Assembly (NCBI RefSeq): GCF_032918005.1
Contig: NZ_CP136628.1
Coordinates: forward strand, 7,115,501 to 7,179,500
DNA from: Bradyrhizobium sp. NDS-1
GTDB taxonomy: Bacteria; Pseudomonadota; Alphaproteobacteria; Rhizobiales; Xanthobacteraceae
Length of the DNA: 64,000 bases
Direction: 5' to 3'
Shown: positions 17,548-27,189 of the stretch, piece after piece
How the letters are laid out: each line of letters begins with the position of its first letter
How positions within the stretch are numbered: the stretch's first letter is position 1
Position numbers and translations under genes: made by a program
The notes under the pieces: generated by a model
The model's input: the letters and a program-made list of their open reading frames with translations, nothing else
Database searches by the model: none
What the model was told of the DNA's origin: nothing

Positions 17548-18762
17548 CTAAAACGCCGCCGCCAATTCCCTTGCGCCGGGCTTGCCGCTGTTCACATCCA
17601 TGCGCTCATCCGTCACCGCGAGCAGCTTGGCCACCGTGTTGTGGCGGATCGCGACCGGGTTGCGCTCGTAGCCGCCGCGCTGGAAGAAGTTCGAGGTCGG
17701 CACCTGCTCGCGCATCGCCTGCGGCATCGTCACCATGTCGAGGCCGGTGCCGTCGCCGGTGAGGTTCATCATCTCGAGCTCGGCCGCGGAGAGCGGACGG
17801 GTGTAGCCCTTGGCGCGCGCGAACAGCACCGAGGTCAGGAGCTTATGCGTCTGCAGCATCGGACCGATATCGATGTCGAGCACCATCGCATGCATGGCCC
17901 AGCCCTGCGGGGTGACGCCCATCTTTTCGTGCTCCGACCAGGTGTCGGGCACTGACTTGGCATGCGCCACCATCTTCTTGAGCACCACGAGCTTGTGCTC
18001 GAGCGCCTGCCGCGCCGGGCCCGTGCTGCGCGCGACCTTATCCGAAAGCGCACGGATGATCTCATGGCCCTGCTCGGCCAGCAGCTCGACGCTGTTGGTG
18101 GTCAGGAGCTGGTTGTACCCCATCGCGGTCGAGATCGCGCGCTTGCCGCCATGCTCGATGCCCGCCTGCACGTCGTGCGTGCCGGTGCCGCCGGTCTCGA
18201 AGGCGTAGACCCGCACCGCCTGCTCGCGCGTTAGGCCGTTGGCGAGCGCGTAGCGCGCATAGGCGCGTTTGAACTCGACCTCGCTGGAGGGACGCTGCGG
18301 CGTGAACTGGTAGAGCTCCTGCGCCGCGCGCAGGAAATCGGTGACGACGGGGATCGGCTTGCGGGGCGGCCGGTCGGGCGTTTCCTCGGGATCCGGGTTC
18401 ACCGGCTTCTTGGGCCCGTTGTAGAGCGGTGGATGCACCAGCACGTAGTCATCGAGCGTGATCTGCTGTCCGCTGCGCCGCTTGGCGTTGCGGCCTTTCC
18501 GCTTCTCCGAGATCTGACTCCAATAGGCGCCGGCCTCGGCGTCGAAAGCGGCACGGGCCGCCTGATATTCGGCGAGCTTGCGGCGATATTCGAGCACGGC
18601 CGGCGAGGCCCCGCCTTGCGCAAAGAACTGCGACAGCAACTGGGCGTTGGCATCGCGGATGGCGGGTGGCAACGCGTCGGCCTCGCCGCTCTGCGCGGGC
18701 AGCGTGAACAGGGCGAGCGCGAGCGGAACCAGCGCGAGGCTATGTCGAATCGGATGATGCAT
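17548..18762 (-). CDS. Secreted protein of unknown function, possible lysozyme-like fold
   Basis: 404 residues with signal peptide (SLALVPLALALFTLPAQS). A helical N-terminal part (about residues 30-90, AVLEYRRKLAEYQAAR) and a Pro-rich linker lead to a C-terminal domain with VRVYAFETGGTGTHDVQAG and ISTAMGYNQLLTTNSVELL. A Glu followed by a Gly-rich turn and a later A-GY-QLL element recalls transglycosylase/lysozyme-like folds, but this is only a weak pattern. Convergent with the small exported gene, with a MITE-like repeat between them. Confidence 0.72.
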   Translation of the reverse strand: MHHPIRHSLALVPLALALFTLPAQSGEADALPPAIRDANAQLLSQFFAQGGASPAVLEYRRKLAEYQAARAAFDAEAGAYWSQISEKRKGRNAKRRSGQQITLDDYVLVHPPLYNGPKKPVNPDPEETPDRPPRKPIPVVTDFLRAAQELYQFTPQRPSSEVEFKRAYARYALANGLTREQAVRVYAFETGGTGTHDVQAGIEHGGKRAISTAMGYNQLLTTNSVELLAEQGHEIIRALSDKVARSTGPARQALEHKLVVLKKMVAHAKSVPDTWSEHEKMGVTPQGWAMHAMVLDIDIGPMLQTHKLLTSVLFARAKGYTRPLSAAELEMMNLTGDGTGLDMVTMPQAMREQVPTSNFFQRGGYERNPVAIRHNTVAKLLAVTDERMDVNSGKPGARELAAAF

Positions 18763-18817
18763 GATGCCCTCTTAGCAGGCATCCGGTAACCGTCACGTTA
18801 ACGCGCCGTTTACCATG

Positions 18818-19441
18818 TCATTTCCACGCGAAAACCGGCTGTTCCAGCTCGGTCACGCGGGTGTGCCGGCCCGCCAGCACCTCGCGGAACTGGTAGATCA
18901 GCGCCGCGGTCGGCGCGTGGATCAGGCTCATCTGGTGGTGAAAGCGGATCACGCGGCGCGCGCTCTCGGCGATGGCGACGAAGTCGAAGGCGTCCTCGCG
19001 CTCGATCGTGGCGAGCGCGATGCGATGGACGGAAGCGACCTCGTCCGGGTTCGGCCTGATTGCCGTGCTATTGGCGACCCAGACCACGACCGGCGTGATC
19101 AGATAGCCGGAGCGTGTCGGATAATCGTCGAGCGTGCCGAGCACGTCCGCGCTGGTGAGGCGAAGACCAAGCTCCTCGTCGAGCTCGCGCAGCGCCGCCT
19201 CGACCGGCGTCTCGCCGCCGTCGCAGCGTCCGCCCGGCAAGGCCCATTGGCCGCGATGGGCGCGCAGATGCGACGCGCGCAGCGTGAGCAGGAATGCGGT
19301 CTCGTCGCGCTCGCTCGCGGTCAGCGCAACCGCCACCGCAGCACGCTTCAACGCCATTGGTGCTTCTTCCTCCGGCAGACGCGTGAAGGCGGCGCAGGCA
19401 GCCGCGATATTCCGCCGTGTGGCATCGTCGAACGGTCTCAT
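18818..19441 (-). CDS. Nudix hydrolase (CoA pyrophosphatase-like)
   Basis: 207 residues. The Nudix box is complete: GRCDGGETPVEAALRELDEE followed by LGL fits GX5EX7REUXEEXGU, which binds the catalytic divalent metal. The preceding RGQWALPGGRCDGGE is typical of the NudL/YeaB group, which hydrolyse CoA derivatives or similar nucleoside-diphosphate-linked molecules. A TPVVVWVAN-type core strand follows. Divergent from the thioesterase gene at 19496, with only about 54 bases between starts. Confidence 0.85.
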   Translation of the reverse strand: MRPFDDATRRNIAAACAAFTRLPEEEAPMALKRAAVAVALTASERDETAFLLTLRASHLRAHRGQWALPGGRCDGGETPVEAALRELDEELGLRLTSADVLGTLDDYPTRSGYLITPVVVWVANSTAIRPNPDEVASVHRIALATIEREDAFDFVAIAESARRVIRFHHQMSLIHAPTAALIYQFREVLAGRHTRVTELEQPVFAWK

Positions 19442-19495
19442 GATGCTTGACTACACCACGTGCGGCCCCGATGAAACGAAAACGCAAGCACAGGA

Positions 19496-19930
19496 ATGGA
19501 CGAGATGACCAGCAAGGCCGCCGCAAGGCTCAAATCAGACGGCTGGAGCATTCTGGAGACCACGGGTTTCCTGCACCTGATCGGCCCCTTGTGGGAACGC
19601 AAGGTCGACGGCCATTACGAATTCGCGCTCGCGACCGAAGACAAGCACCACAACCGGCGCGGCATGGTCCAGGGCGGTGTGATGATGACCTTCGCCGACC
19701 GCACCTGCGGCATGGCCGCCCGCTACGCGTCGGGCAAGGAATTTTTGGCGACGGTGCAGCTCGACACCCATTTCGTCGAGGCCGGCCAGATCGGCGACAT
19801 CCTGTTCTCCCGCCCGCGCGTGGTGCGTTCGACGCGCAGCCTGATCTTCATGAGCACGGAGGTGATGGTGGATGATCGTTGCATCGTGATGGCGAATGGC
19901 GTGTTCAAGATCTTGAAGGGGCCGGGGTAG
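19496..19930 (+). CDS. PaaI/hotdog-fold thioesterase family protein
   Basis: About 144 residues. The core helix region RRGMVQGGVMMTFADRTCG is the hotdog-fold active-site segment, with QGG in place of the common HGG, followed by the conserved TVQLDTHFVEAGQIGD and the strand VVRSTRSLIFMSTEVMVDD. It would hydrolyse acyl-CoA thioesters; substrate unknown. The start may be the ATG at 19496 or the one three codons later (19505). Confidence 0.85.
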   Translation: MDEMTSKAAARLKSDGWSILETTGFLHLIGPLWERKVDGHYEFALATEDKHHNRRGMVQGGVMMTFADRTCGMAARYASGKEFLATVQLDTHFVEAGQIGDILFSRPRVVRSTRSLIFMSTEVMVDDRCIVMANGVFKILKGPG

Positions 19931-19977
19931 ATCTGCTCGGCGAGGCTGCCACCGTCGCCAGCCATACACTCCGCGTC

Positions 19978-20110
19978 ATCCCCGCGAACGCGGGGATCCA
20001 TAACCCCAGGACGTAGTTGTTGCCCGAAGCTGATCACTCCGAGTCTTCGCCAAACAACTCCCTGGGGTGATGGGTCCCGGATCTGCGCTTCGCTTGTCCG
20101 GGACGACGAG
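19978..20110. repeat. Composite palindromic repeat
   Basis: Begins with the hairpin CATCCCCGCGAACGCGGGGATCC written in two arms (CCCCGCG / CGCGGGG), continues through a unit with CCAGGACGTAGTTGTTGCC and AACAACTCCCTGGGG as inverted arms, and ends with GGATCTGCGCTTCGCTTGTC-CGGGACGAC, the unit also present at 11524-11566. Non-coding. Confidence 0.75.
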
Positions 20111-20137
20111 AGAATGAAGGCGGGCCTTCCTCACCTC

Positions 20138-20215
20138 GTCATTGCGAGCGACGAAGCAATCCAGCATCTCCCCGCGCACGCAGTTCTGGATTGCTTCGCT
20201 GCGCTCGCAATGACG
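20138..20215. repeat. Small inverted-repeat element (CGTCATTGCGAGCG family)
   Basis: Left arm CGTCATTGCGAGCG...AAGCAATCCAG at 20138-20164 and right arm CTGGATTGCTTCG...GCGCTCGCAATGACG at 20186-20215 are inverted copies around a short GC-rich centre. This is the widespread proteobacterial palindromic repeat of that sequence. It lies just before the aldo/keto reductase gene. Confidence 0.88.
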
Positions 20216-20261
20216 GGCGTTGCTGGCTATGCTGCCTCTCACCAATATCGAGGACCCGCCC

Positions 20262-21272
20262 ATGCAATACCGCCAGCTTGGCCGCAGCGGCCTGAAAGTA
20301 TCGCCGATTTGTCTGGGCACCATGATGTTTGGCGGGCCGACCAATGAGGCGGCCTCCAAGAGGATCATCGACAAGGCGCACGGGGCCGGCATCAACTTCA
20401 TCGACACCGCGGACGCCTATTCGAAGGGCGCCTCCGAGGAGGTCGTCGGACGTGCCATTGCCGGCAATCGCCACGCCTGGGTGCTCGCCACCAAGCTCGC
20501 CAATCCCATGGGCAACGATCCCAATCGCGTCGGGCTGTCGCGGCGCTGGGTGTTGCAGGCCGCCGACGAGAGCTTGCAGCGGCTCGGCACCGAACACATC
20601 GACATCTACTATCTGCACAAGGAAGACCATGCGACGCCGCTGGAGGAGACGGTGCGCGCAATGGGCGATTTGATCCGTGCGGGCAAGGTGCGCTATTTCG
20701 GCGTGTCGAACTACCGCGCCTGGCGCGTCGCCGAGATCTGCAACATCTGCGACCGCCTCGGCATCGACCGTCCCGCGGTGAGCCAGCCCTATTACAACGC
20801 GATGAACCGCATGCCCGAGGTCGAGCATTTTCCGGCCTGTTCCTATTACGGCCTCGGCATCGTGCCCTACAGTCCTCTGGCGCGCGGTGTCCTTACCGGC
20901 AAGTACAAGCCCGATGCCGCCCCGGACAAGGAGACGCGCGCGGGCCGCAACGACACCCGCATGATGCAGACCGAATGGCGGCCGGAATCACTCCAGCTCG
21001 CGCAGGAGATCAAGGCGCACGCGGAGAGGAAGGGCATCACCGCCGGCCAGTTCGCGGTTGCATGGGTGCTGAATTCCGCCTTCGTCTCCTCGATCGTCGC
21101 GGGCCCACGCACCGAGGAGCAGTGGGACGGCTACGTCAGTGCGCTCGATTATCGCTTCACTGGAGATGACGAGGCGCTGGTCGACAGGCTGGTCGTCCCA
21201 GGCCATCCCTCGACGCCCGGCTATAACGATCCCGCCTACCCGATCGAAGGCCGCCACGCGCGGACGGCTTGA
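20262..21272 (+). CDS. Aldo/keto reductase
   Basis: 336 residues from the ATG at 20262 (MQYRQLGRSGLKVSPICLG). A TIM-barrel NADPH-dependent oxidoreductase of the AKR family: GINFIDTADAYSKGASEEVV contains the catalytic Asp and Tyr, ATKLANP the catalytic Lys, and DIYYLHKEDH the His. GVSNYRAW and YSPLARGVLTGKY are family hallmarks. The C-terminal cofactor-binding segment is VSSIVAGPRTEEQW. Substrate unknown. A TPR gene follows after 15 bases and may be co-transcribed. Confidence 0.9.
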   Translation: MQYRQLGRSGLKVSPICLGTMMFGGPTNEAASKRIIDKAHGAGINFIDTADAYSKGASEEVVGRAIAGNRHAWVLATKLANPMGNDPNRVGLSRRWVLQAADESLQRLGTEHIDIYYLHKEDHATPLEETVRAMGDLIRAGKVRYFGVSNYRAWRVAEICNICDRLGIDRPAVSQPYYNAMNRMPEVEHFPACSYYGLGIVPYSPLARGVLTGKYKPDAAPDKETRAGRNDTRMMQTEWRPESLQLAQEIKAHAERKGITAGQFAVAWVLNSAFVSSIVAGPRTEEQWDGYVSALDYRFTGDDEALVDRLVVPGHPSTPGYNDPAYPIEGRHARTA

Positions 21273-21287
21273 ACCCCGGAGACGTCC

Positions 21288-22601
21288 ATGGCGCTTGAAG
21301 ACCGCTACGGCCTGCCGCTCTCCACCGCATCCGACGCAGCGGCATCAGCCTATCGAGAAGGCGTCGATCTCATGCTCTCGGGCTGGACCGGAACGGCAGA
21401 GGCGCTGGAGCGTGCGATTGCGGCCGACCCGGATTTCGCGCTGGCCCATATCGCCCGCGCCCGCGTGCACGCCTTCTACCAGCAGGGCGACCTGGCGCGG
21501 ATCAAGGCGGCGCTCGCGCGCGAGCTGGTGGCGAAGCGCGGCACCGCGCGCGAGCGCTCGCATGTCGCGACGCTGGCACTCGCGATCGAGGGCCGCTTGC
21601 CGGAAGCGATCGCATCGACGCTGAAGCACATCGACGAATGGCCGCGCGATGCATTGGTGCTGTCGCTGCCGCTCGGCGCGTTCGGCCTGTTCGCCTTCTC
21701 CGGCATGGCCGATCACGACCGTGCGCGGCACGAGCTGTGCGAGCGCGTGGCGCAGTATTACGGCGAGGACTGGTGGTTCCTCACCATGCATGGCTGGGCG
21801 ATGACCGAGAATGGCGATGTCGCGCGCGGCCGCGGCGTCACCGAGCGCGGCTTCAATTTGCACCGGGCGAACGCCCATGCCGCGCATGCGGTGCTGCATG
21901 CGATGTTCGAGGACGGCTCGATCGATGCGGCCGATCGCCTGGTTGACGAGTGGATACCCGGTTACGACCGCGCCGGAATCCTGCACGGCCATATCCGCTG
22001 GCACCAGGCGCTCGGCGCGCTCGAGCATGGCGATGCGGTTCGCGCGCTGTCGATCTATGCCGACGTGCTCCGGCCATCAGTCACGCAGGCGCCGCCGCTC
22101 AACGTCATCACCGATGCCGCCTCGCTGCTCTGGCGCCTGTCGGCGTATGGCCACACCGTACCGGAGACGCTGTGGCTGGAAGCCGACAACGCAGCGCAAA
22201 AACTGTTTCCGAAGTCGAGCCTGTCTTTCGCCGATGTCCACATGGCGCTGTTCGCGGCGGCGACGCAGAACCGCGAGGCGCTCACCGCGCGCCTTGCGGT
22301 CATCGAGCAGCGGCTCGCCGAGGGCAAGCTGCCGGCCGGCCCCGTCGTGCCGGCTGTCTTCCGCGCGCTGGCCGCCTTCGCGGATGAGGACTACGCCGCA
22401 TGCGTGCAAACGCTCGCCCCGGTGCTCGGCGAGGTCGTGCGCATCGGCGGCAGCCATGCCCAGCGCGAGTTGATCGAAGATACCTATATCGTCGCCCTCA
22501 TGCGCGGCGGTGAACTGCCCCGCGCCCGCGCCCTGCTGGACGCCCGCCTGCACCGCCGGCCCTCCTTACGCGACAGGCGCTGGCAGGCGGCCATGGGTTA
22601 G
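21288..22601 (+). CDS. TPR protein (TTC38/StaR-like)
   Basis: 437 residues, all helical, made of degenerate tetratricopeptide units (ALERAIAADPDFALAHIARA, HALLHAMFEDGSIDAADRLV-like repeats). The segment DWWFLTMHGWAMTENGDVAR followed by FNLHRANAHAAHAVLHAMFE matches the TTC38/StaR-like group, whose exact function is unknown. No signal peptide, so cytoplasmic. It starts 15 bases after the aldo/keto reductase stop. Confidence 0.8.
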   Translation: MALEDRYGLPLSTASDAAASAYREGVDLMLSGWTGTAEALERAIAADPDFALAHIARARVHAFYQQGDLARIKAALARELVAKRGTARERSHVATLALAIEGRLPEAIASTLKHIDEWPRDALVLSLPLGAFGLFAFSGMADHDRARHELCERVAQYYGEDWWFLTMHGWAMTENGDVARGRGVTERGFNLHRANAHAAHAVLHAMFEDGSIDAADRLVDEWIPGYDRAGILHGHIRWHQALGALEHGDAVRALSIYADVLRPSVTQAPPLNVITDAASLLWRLSAYGHTVPETLWLEADNAAQKLFPKSSLSFADVHMALFAAATQNREALTARLAVIEQRLAEGKLPAGPVVPAVFRALAAFADEDYAACVQTLAPVLGEVVRIGGSHAQRELIEDTYIVALMRGGELPRARALLDARLHRRPSLRDRRWQAAMG

Positions 22602-22795
22602 CTCCGCCACGAAAAAAACACCGGCCTCACGGCATGTGGCGGCGGGACGGGTTGGCGATTTGGGTTAATCGCCTTTGGGGTGGCGCAGTGGTATTCCATG
22701 CGGGGTCGGCGAGACAAACGGGATCGCAACCAATTTGCGGTTCGATGGTTATGGTGCGGAACCTGTCCCTGGTTCCCTGGCATGTGAGCCCTCCG

Positions 22796-23392
22796 ATGCG
22801 CCTCTGCCGACCGCCGCTGGCCGCCATTCTTGCTTTGGCCATCACCCTTGCCGCTTCGGCAAGTCCTTGTTTTGCCGAAACTTCCAGGCCGATTCCGGTC
22901 AACAATCCGTCGGCACAGCAGAACGCCTATATCGACCTGCTGGCGCTGATGTCCGGTCACTGCAAGACGTTCAAGGTGGCCGGCCGCACCTTCGCCTGCA
23001 AGACGGTGGCCTACGCCCATGGCGACAAGGGCCGGGTCAATTTCGCGGTCGCGGTCGACGATCCCTCGGACGACAGCCACGTGGTGTCGTTCTCCGGCGA
23101 GAACGGCAAGCGCGCCGACGACAATTCCTACGAGCTGCCGATCGACCGCATGCTGCTCAACTCGAAGGACCGGCCCAAGGTCGACGGTCTGCCGGTACCG
23201 GCCGAGCAGACCTCCACCGGCGTCTGCCGCCAGACCGGCAATTTCGCCGCCAGGAAGGTGACCGACGTCACCTGCTCGGCGACCGACAACGAAGGCCGTC
23301 GATATGAACTGCTGTTTGTCTCCGACGGTACGCCGGTGAGCGTGCGCCGCATCCGGCAGTCCGCGCCGTCGATCCAGGATCCGTTCAAGTAG
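22796..23392 (+). CDS. Secreted protein of unknown function
   Basis: I choose the ATG at 22796 (MRLCRPPLAAILALAITL) because it opens a signal peptide ending near SASPCFA. Longer in-frame starts upstream lack one. The 198-residue product has a mature domain with four cysteines (GHCKTFK, FACKTVA, TGVCRQT, VTCSATD), indicating two disulfides, and a run of beta strands ending YELLFVSDGTPVSVRRIR. Family not recognised; similar hypothetical proteins occur in Bradyrhizobium. Confidence 0.75.
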   Translation: MRLCRPPLAAILALAITLAASASPCFAETSRPIPVNNPSAQQNAYIDLLALMSGHCKTFKVAGRTFACKTVAYAHGDKGRVNFAVAVDDPSDDSHVVSFSGENGKRADDNSYELPIDRMLLNSKDRPKVDGLPVPAEQTSTGVCRQTGNFAARKVTDVTCSATDNEGRRYELLFVSDGTPVSVRRIRQSAPSIQDPFK

Positions 23393-23540
23393 CGACACTT
23401 CCGCCCGGCTTGGCGTGGTAGCGCAACCGTCACGCATCGCTCCGTTGAAACTCCAGGCGAGGCGGTTATGCTCACGCGAGCGTCCTCATCGCGGAGACGC
23501 GATCGCAGTGGGGACGGGCCGACGGTCCAGTAGCGCGCGT

Positions 23541-25391
23541 ATGATCACCGGGCTGGTGCGCATCCTGATCGTCTGCCTGCTCGCAAGCTTGTCGCGCGAC
23601 TGCATCGCGGCCGAGAGCAAGCGGCAGCGTTCGATCCTGGTTCTTGAAGAAGCCGATTTTCGCTCGCCGTTTTATTCCGAGATCTTTACCGGCATCCGCG
23701 CCGCTGCGAAGCAGAGCGGGACGGCTCACACGGTGATCTACGGCGAGAGCCTCGATCTCAGCCGCTTCCCGGGGCCCGGCTATGAAGAGAGCCTGGTCGG
23801 CCACCTCAGGGCCAAATATGCACAGCGGCCGATCGACGTCATCGTTTCAATTGGCGTCACATCGGCGAAATTCCTTCAAAAGCGCAAGCAGGAGATTTGG
23901 CCGGCCGCGCCAGTCGTCTACGGCTTTGTGCCTGATCTGCCCGAAACGCGCGCGCTGTTTCTGCCCGATACCACCGCGGTCTTCGCCCGCGTGACGCCGG
24001 CACATTTGCTGAAAGCTGCGCGCGCCATCGTCCCCGACCTGACCCGTGTCGTCCTCGTGGGCGATGCCTGGAGGAATCCGCTGGTGTATGGACATTGGAG
24101 GCAGGACTTCGCGGCCATGATGCCAGGCCTCGAAGTCACAGATCTCTCCGATGCCGTGCTGCGCGACGTCCGCAAGCAAGTCGCTTCGCTGCCCGACCGT
24201 TCCGCGATCCTGACCTCCGCGATGTATTCCGACGGCGAAGGCACCTATTATTCCCCGGCGTCGGCGCTCGCGCTCGTCGCCGAGACTGCGAACCGTCCGA
24301 TTGTCATCACGTCCGACACATTCCTCGGGCGATCGGGCGTAGGCGGCTTCCTGCTGATGCCGGAGATCATCGGACGGGAAGCCGGCGAAGTCGCTATGCG
24401 GATACTCGACGGCGAAGCGCCGTCGAACATCGTCCCCTTCGGCGGGGACAACGTAAAGCCGATCTTCGACTGGCGCCAGCTGAAGCGCTGGAACGTGAAC
24501 GAGGCCAATCTGCCCCCCGGCAGCGAGGTACGTTTCCGTGAACCGACCTTCTGGGGACAGTATCGCTGGCACGTCACCATCGTTGCGAGCATCGTTCTGC
24601 TGCAGGCGATGATGATCGCGATTCTGCTGCGCGAGCGCCACCTGCGCTTCATGGCCGAGGTCGAAGCGCGGCAGCGCATGTCGGAGCTCGCCCACTTGAA
24701 TCGCCGCGCCACCGTGGGCGAGATGACTGCCTCGCTCGCCCACGAGCTGAACCAGCCGCTCGCCGCCATCATGATCAATGCCGAGTCCGCCCAGCTTATA
24801 TTGCGGAATCCGGCTCCCGACCTCGGCGAGATCGATGACATATTGGCCCACATTCGCCGAGACGATCAGCGGGCCGCCGAAATCATCAGCCGGCTGCGTG
24901 CGTTTCTGAAACGAGACCCGACCGCACGGCACGAGCTCGACCTCAATGCGATGGTCGGCGAGGTGTTTCGCTTCCTATCTGTGCAGGCCTTGACGCACGA
25001 TGTCGAGCTCGCAACGGAACCCTCGTCCACGGATATCCGCGTCAAGGGCGACAAGGTTCAGCTCCAGCAGGCCATTCTGAATCTGGCCATGAACGGCATC
25101 GACGCCGTGGCCCATCTACCGAACAAGCGGCGCCGCGTGGTCGGCCGAACCAGTCTCGCCGAGGGCAATCTGGCTCTCGTCTCCGTCGCCGATGCCGGTG
25201 ACGGAATCCTTCCAGAGAAGGTGACGGAGATATTCAAGCCGTTCTTCACGACCAAGGCGCAAGGCATGGGCATCGGCCTGTCGATCGCCCATACCATCGT
25301 CGAAGCGCATGGCGGGCGGATCTGGGCCGAGAACGCGCCCTCAGGCGGCGCCGTCTTTCACGTCGCCCTGCCGCTGGCGGCGCCGCCATAG
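23541..25391 (+). CDS. Hybrid sensor: ABC-substrate-binding-like periplasmic domain fused to histidine kinase
   Basis: 616 residues from the ATG at 23541. A signal/anchor helix (ILIVCLLASLSRD) is followed by about 300 residues resembling the ABC_sub_bind family (SILVLEEADFRSPFYSEIF, VIVSIGVTSAKFLQ, VGGFLLMPEIIGREAGEVA), a TM helix near residues 344-364, an H box SLAHELNQPLAAIMINAES with the phospho-His near residue 400, an N box LQQAILNLAMNGIDAV near 516, and G boxes DAGDGI and GMGIGLSIAHTIVEAHGG. A membrane sensor kinase that probably binds a small molecule in the periplasm. No response regulator is adjacent, so the partner is elsewhere. Confidence 0.88.
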   Translation: MITGLVRILIVCLLASLSRDCIAAESKRQRSILVLEEADFRSPFYSEIFTGIRAAAKQSGTAHTVIYGESLDLSRFPGPGYEESLVGHLRAKYAQRPIDVIVSIGVTSAKFLQKRKQEIWPAAPVVYGFVPDLPETRALFLPDTTAVFARVTPAHLLKAARAIVPDLTRVVLVGDAWRNPLVYGHWRQDFAAMMPGLEVTDLSDAVLRDVRKQVASLPDRSAILTSAMYSDGEGTYYSPASALALVAETANRPIVITSDTFLGRSGVGGFLLMPEIIGREAGEVAMRILDGEAPSNIVPFGGDNVKPIFDWRQLKRWNVNEANLPPGSEVRFREPTFWGQYRWHVTIVASIVLLQAMMIAILLRERHLRFMAEVEARQRMSELAHLNRRATVGEMTASLAHELNQPLAAIMINAESAQLILRNPAPDLGEIDDILAHIRRDDQRAAEIISRLRAFLKRDPTARHELDLNAMVGEVFRFLSVQALTHDVELATEPSSTDIRVKGDKVQLQQAILNLAMNGIDAVAHLPNKRRRVVGRTSLAEGNLALVSVADAGDGILPEKVTEIFKPFFTTKAQGMGIGLSIAHTIVEAHGGRIWAENAPSGGAVFHVALPLAAPP

Positions 25392-25426
25392 CCGCGATCG
25401 CAGGCACCAGCGCCGCCGAACCGGCA

Positions 25427-26986
25427 TCACGCGAACGCCTTCTCCAGCGTCGCGAAGATCACCGCGAGCGACCTGTCGTGCCGCGTCACCGGCGGCACCG
25501 GGCGATCGACCTTCATGAGCTGATAGACCGCCATCTGTGCTGCCCGCACCGAATATTCGACGGTGAACACGACGTCGTCGGGGATTTCGACGAACTGGCT
25601 GACGAACGCGAGGTTGACCGAATTCTTCGGCACCGGCAGCGGCCGATCAGTCAGGTTACGCGGCATGAACATGCTGGTGATGTAGGGCATGCGGCAGGGA
25701 ACGCAGATTGCGTCCTCGAACACATCGGGATCGAAGTTCAGGTGCCCGCACAGCTCCTTCAAAATATCCGCGCCGCCGCCGTCGGACATCGGCTTGCCGA
25801 CGAAATTGCCGACGCGATCGGGATGCAGCGCATAGCCCCAGAACACCTGCACGTTCTTTGGCTGCCCTGCGAAATGCGGCTGGTGATAGAGCACGACCGA
25901 CATCAGCCAGTTGGAATCCTTGAACGTCACGAGCCCGCCGGTGCCGGCCCTGTTGCCGGAGAACGCCTCCATCCGGGCGAAGAAGCGTGGATCCCGGCAG
26001 GTGACGGTGAAGGACAGCCAATAGGATTCGGGGATCGAGCTGTTGAAGGCGGCGGGATTGCCGAACTCGGGACGGCCTTTCGCGATCGTCTCCCAGAGCG
26101 CCCAACCCTGACTGTCCTTCTTGGTCAGGCGCGGCGGCGGCTCGGTCATCGTGCCCAGGCTCGAGGCGTCCGTCATCGATCCGTTCTGGAAGAACACGAG
26201 GTCGCCGTCCTCGATCCGAACGTTGGCGGTGCGGCCGTCGCGGTCGAGCACGAGCTGGCGCACCCGCAAGCGTCCGTCCTCGCTCTCGATCGCCATGTCG
26301 GTGACTGCAGTGCCGCGCACGAATTGCACGCCCTGCCGCTTCAGCCAATCGGCGAGCGGCCGCACGATCGCATCATACTGATTGTAGACGGTGCGCTTGA
26401 CGCCGGCGAGCGTCTCGATGCGCGGAAACTCGCTCATGAAGCGATGCAGATAACGCTTCAGCTCGACCGCGCTGTGCCAGGGCTGGAACGCGAAGGTGGT
26501 CTGCCACATGTACCAGAAATTGGACTCGAAGAACTTCGGCGAGAGCCAGTCGGTGATGCGGCTGTTGCCGAGCGTCTCCTCCGACGCTTCGGTGAGCCGC
26601 AGCAGCTCCAGCCGGTCGCGTGCGGAAAAACCCATATGCGAGACGTCGACCTTGAAGCGGTTGCGGTCGACCAGCCGCGCCTGCGAGTGCGCCGGGTTCT
26701 CCAGATTGAACGCGACGGTCTCGTCGCGCACGCTGAGGCCCGGATGCTCGAGCGAGGGGATGCTGGAGAGCAGATCCCAGGTGCATTCATAATGGTCGGT
26801 GGTCAGCATGCGCCCGCCGCGCAGCGAATAGGCGCCGTTCGCGAGCTGGGCGCCGTCGAGACTGCCACCGACCAGCGGCTGCGCCTCGTAGATCACGATG
26901 TCACGCCCAGCCTGCTGCGCGTCCCGGATCAGGAACGCCGCGCCCGCGAGCGATCCAATGCCGCCGCCGACGAAATACGCCTTCAT
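25427..26986 (-). CDS. ohyA: Oleate hydratase (MCRA family)
   Basis: 519 residues from the ATG at 26986 (MKAYFVGGGIGSLAGAAFL). FAD-binding GGGIGSLAGA at the N-terminus, then YSLRGGRMLTTDHYECTWDL and FWYMWQTTFAFQPWHSAVEL, which are the hallmark segments of the myosin-cross-reactive antigen family. It adds water to the cis-9 double bond of unsaturated fatty acids to give 10-hydroxy fatty acids, with FAD as a structural cofactor. Length is slightly below the ~570-590 residues of firmicute enzymes. It stands alone; the convergent kinase gene ends 35 bases away. Confidence 0.9.
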   Translation of the reverse strand: MKAYFVGGGIGSLAGAAFLIRDAQQAGRDIVIYEAQPLVGGSLDGAQLANGAYSLRGGRMLTTDHYECTWDLLSSIPSLEHPGLSVRDETVAFNLENPAHSQARLVDRNRFKVDVSHMGFSARDRLELLRLTEASEETLGNSRITDWLSPKFFESNFWYMWQTTFAFQPWHSAVELKRYLHRFMSEFPRIETLAGVKRTVYNQYDAIVRPLADWLKRQGVQFVRGTAVTDMAIESEDGRLRVRQLVLDRDGRTANVRIEDGDLVFFQNGSMTDASSLGTMTEPPPRLTKKDSQGWALWETIAKGRPEFGNPAAFNSSIPESYWLSFTVTCRDPRFFARMEAFSGNRAGTGGLVTFKDSNWLMSVVLYHQPHFAGQPKNVQVFWGYALHPDRVGNFVGKPMSDGGGADILKELCGHLNFDPDVFEDAICVPCRMPYITSMFMPRNLTDRPLPVPKNSVNLAFVSQFVEIPDDVVFTVEYSVRAAQMAVYQLMKVDRPVPPVTRHDRSLAVIFATLEKAFA

Positions 26987-27189
26987 GACTTGCCTCGATT
27001 GCTGTACGAATTGTCGCGGGCGACATTGCATGCGCAGGCCGCGGCCGAGCTTGCGATGGATCAAGCGCGGCGGACGCGGCGTTCAAGAGCATGTGAGCGC
27101 TCTCGCCGGGAGGGCCGAAACGTTCACCTTTCCTCGCATATCTCGTCCGCCTTGATCCTCAGCAAGGCGCCGAAGCTTCGGAGCGATCC

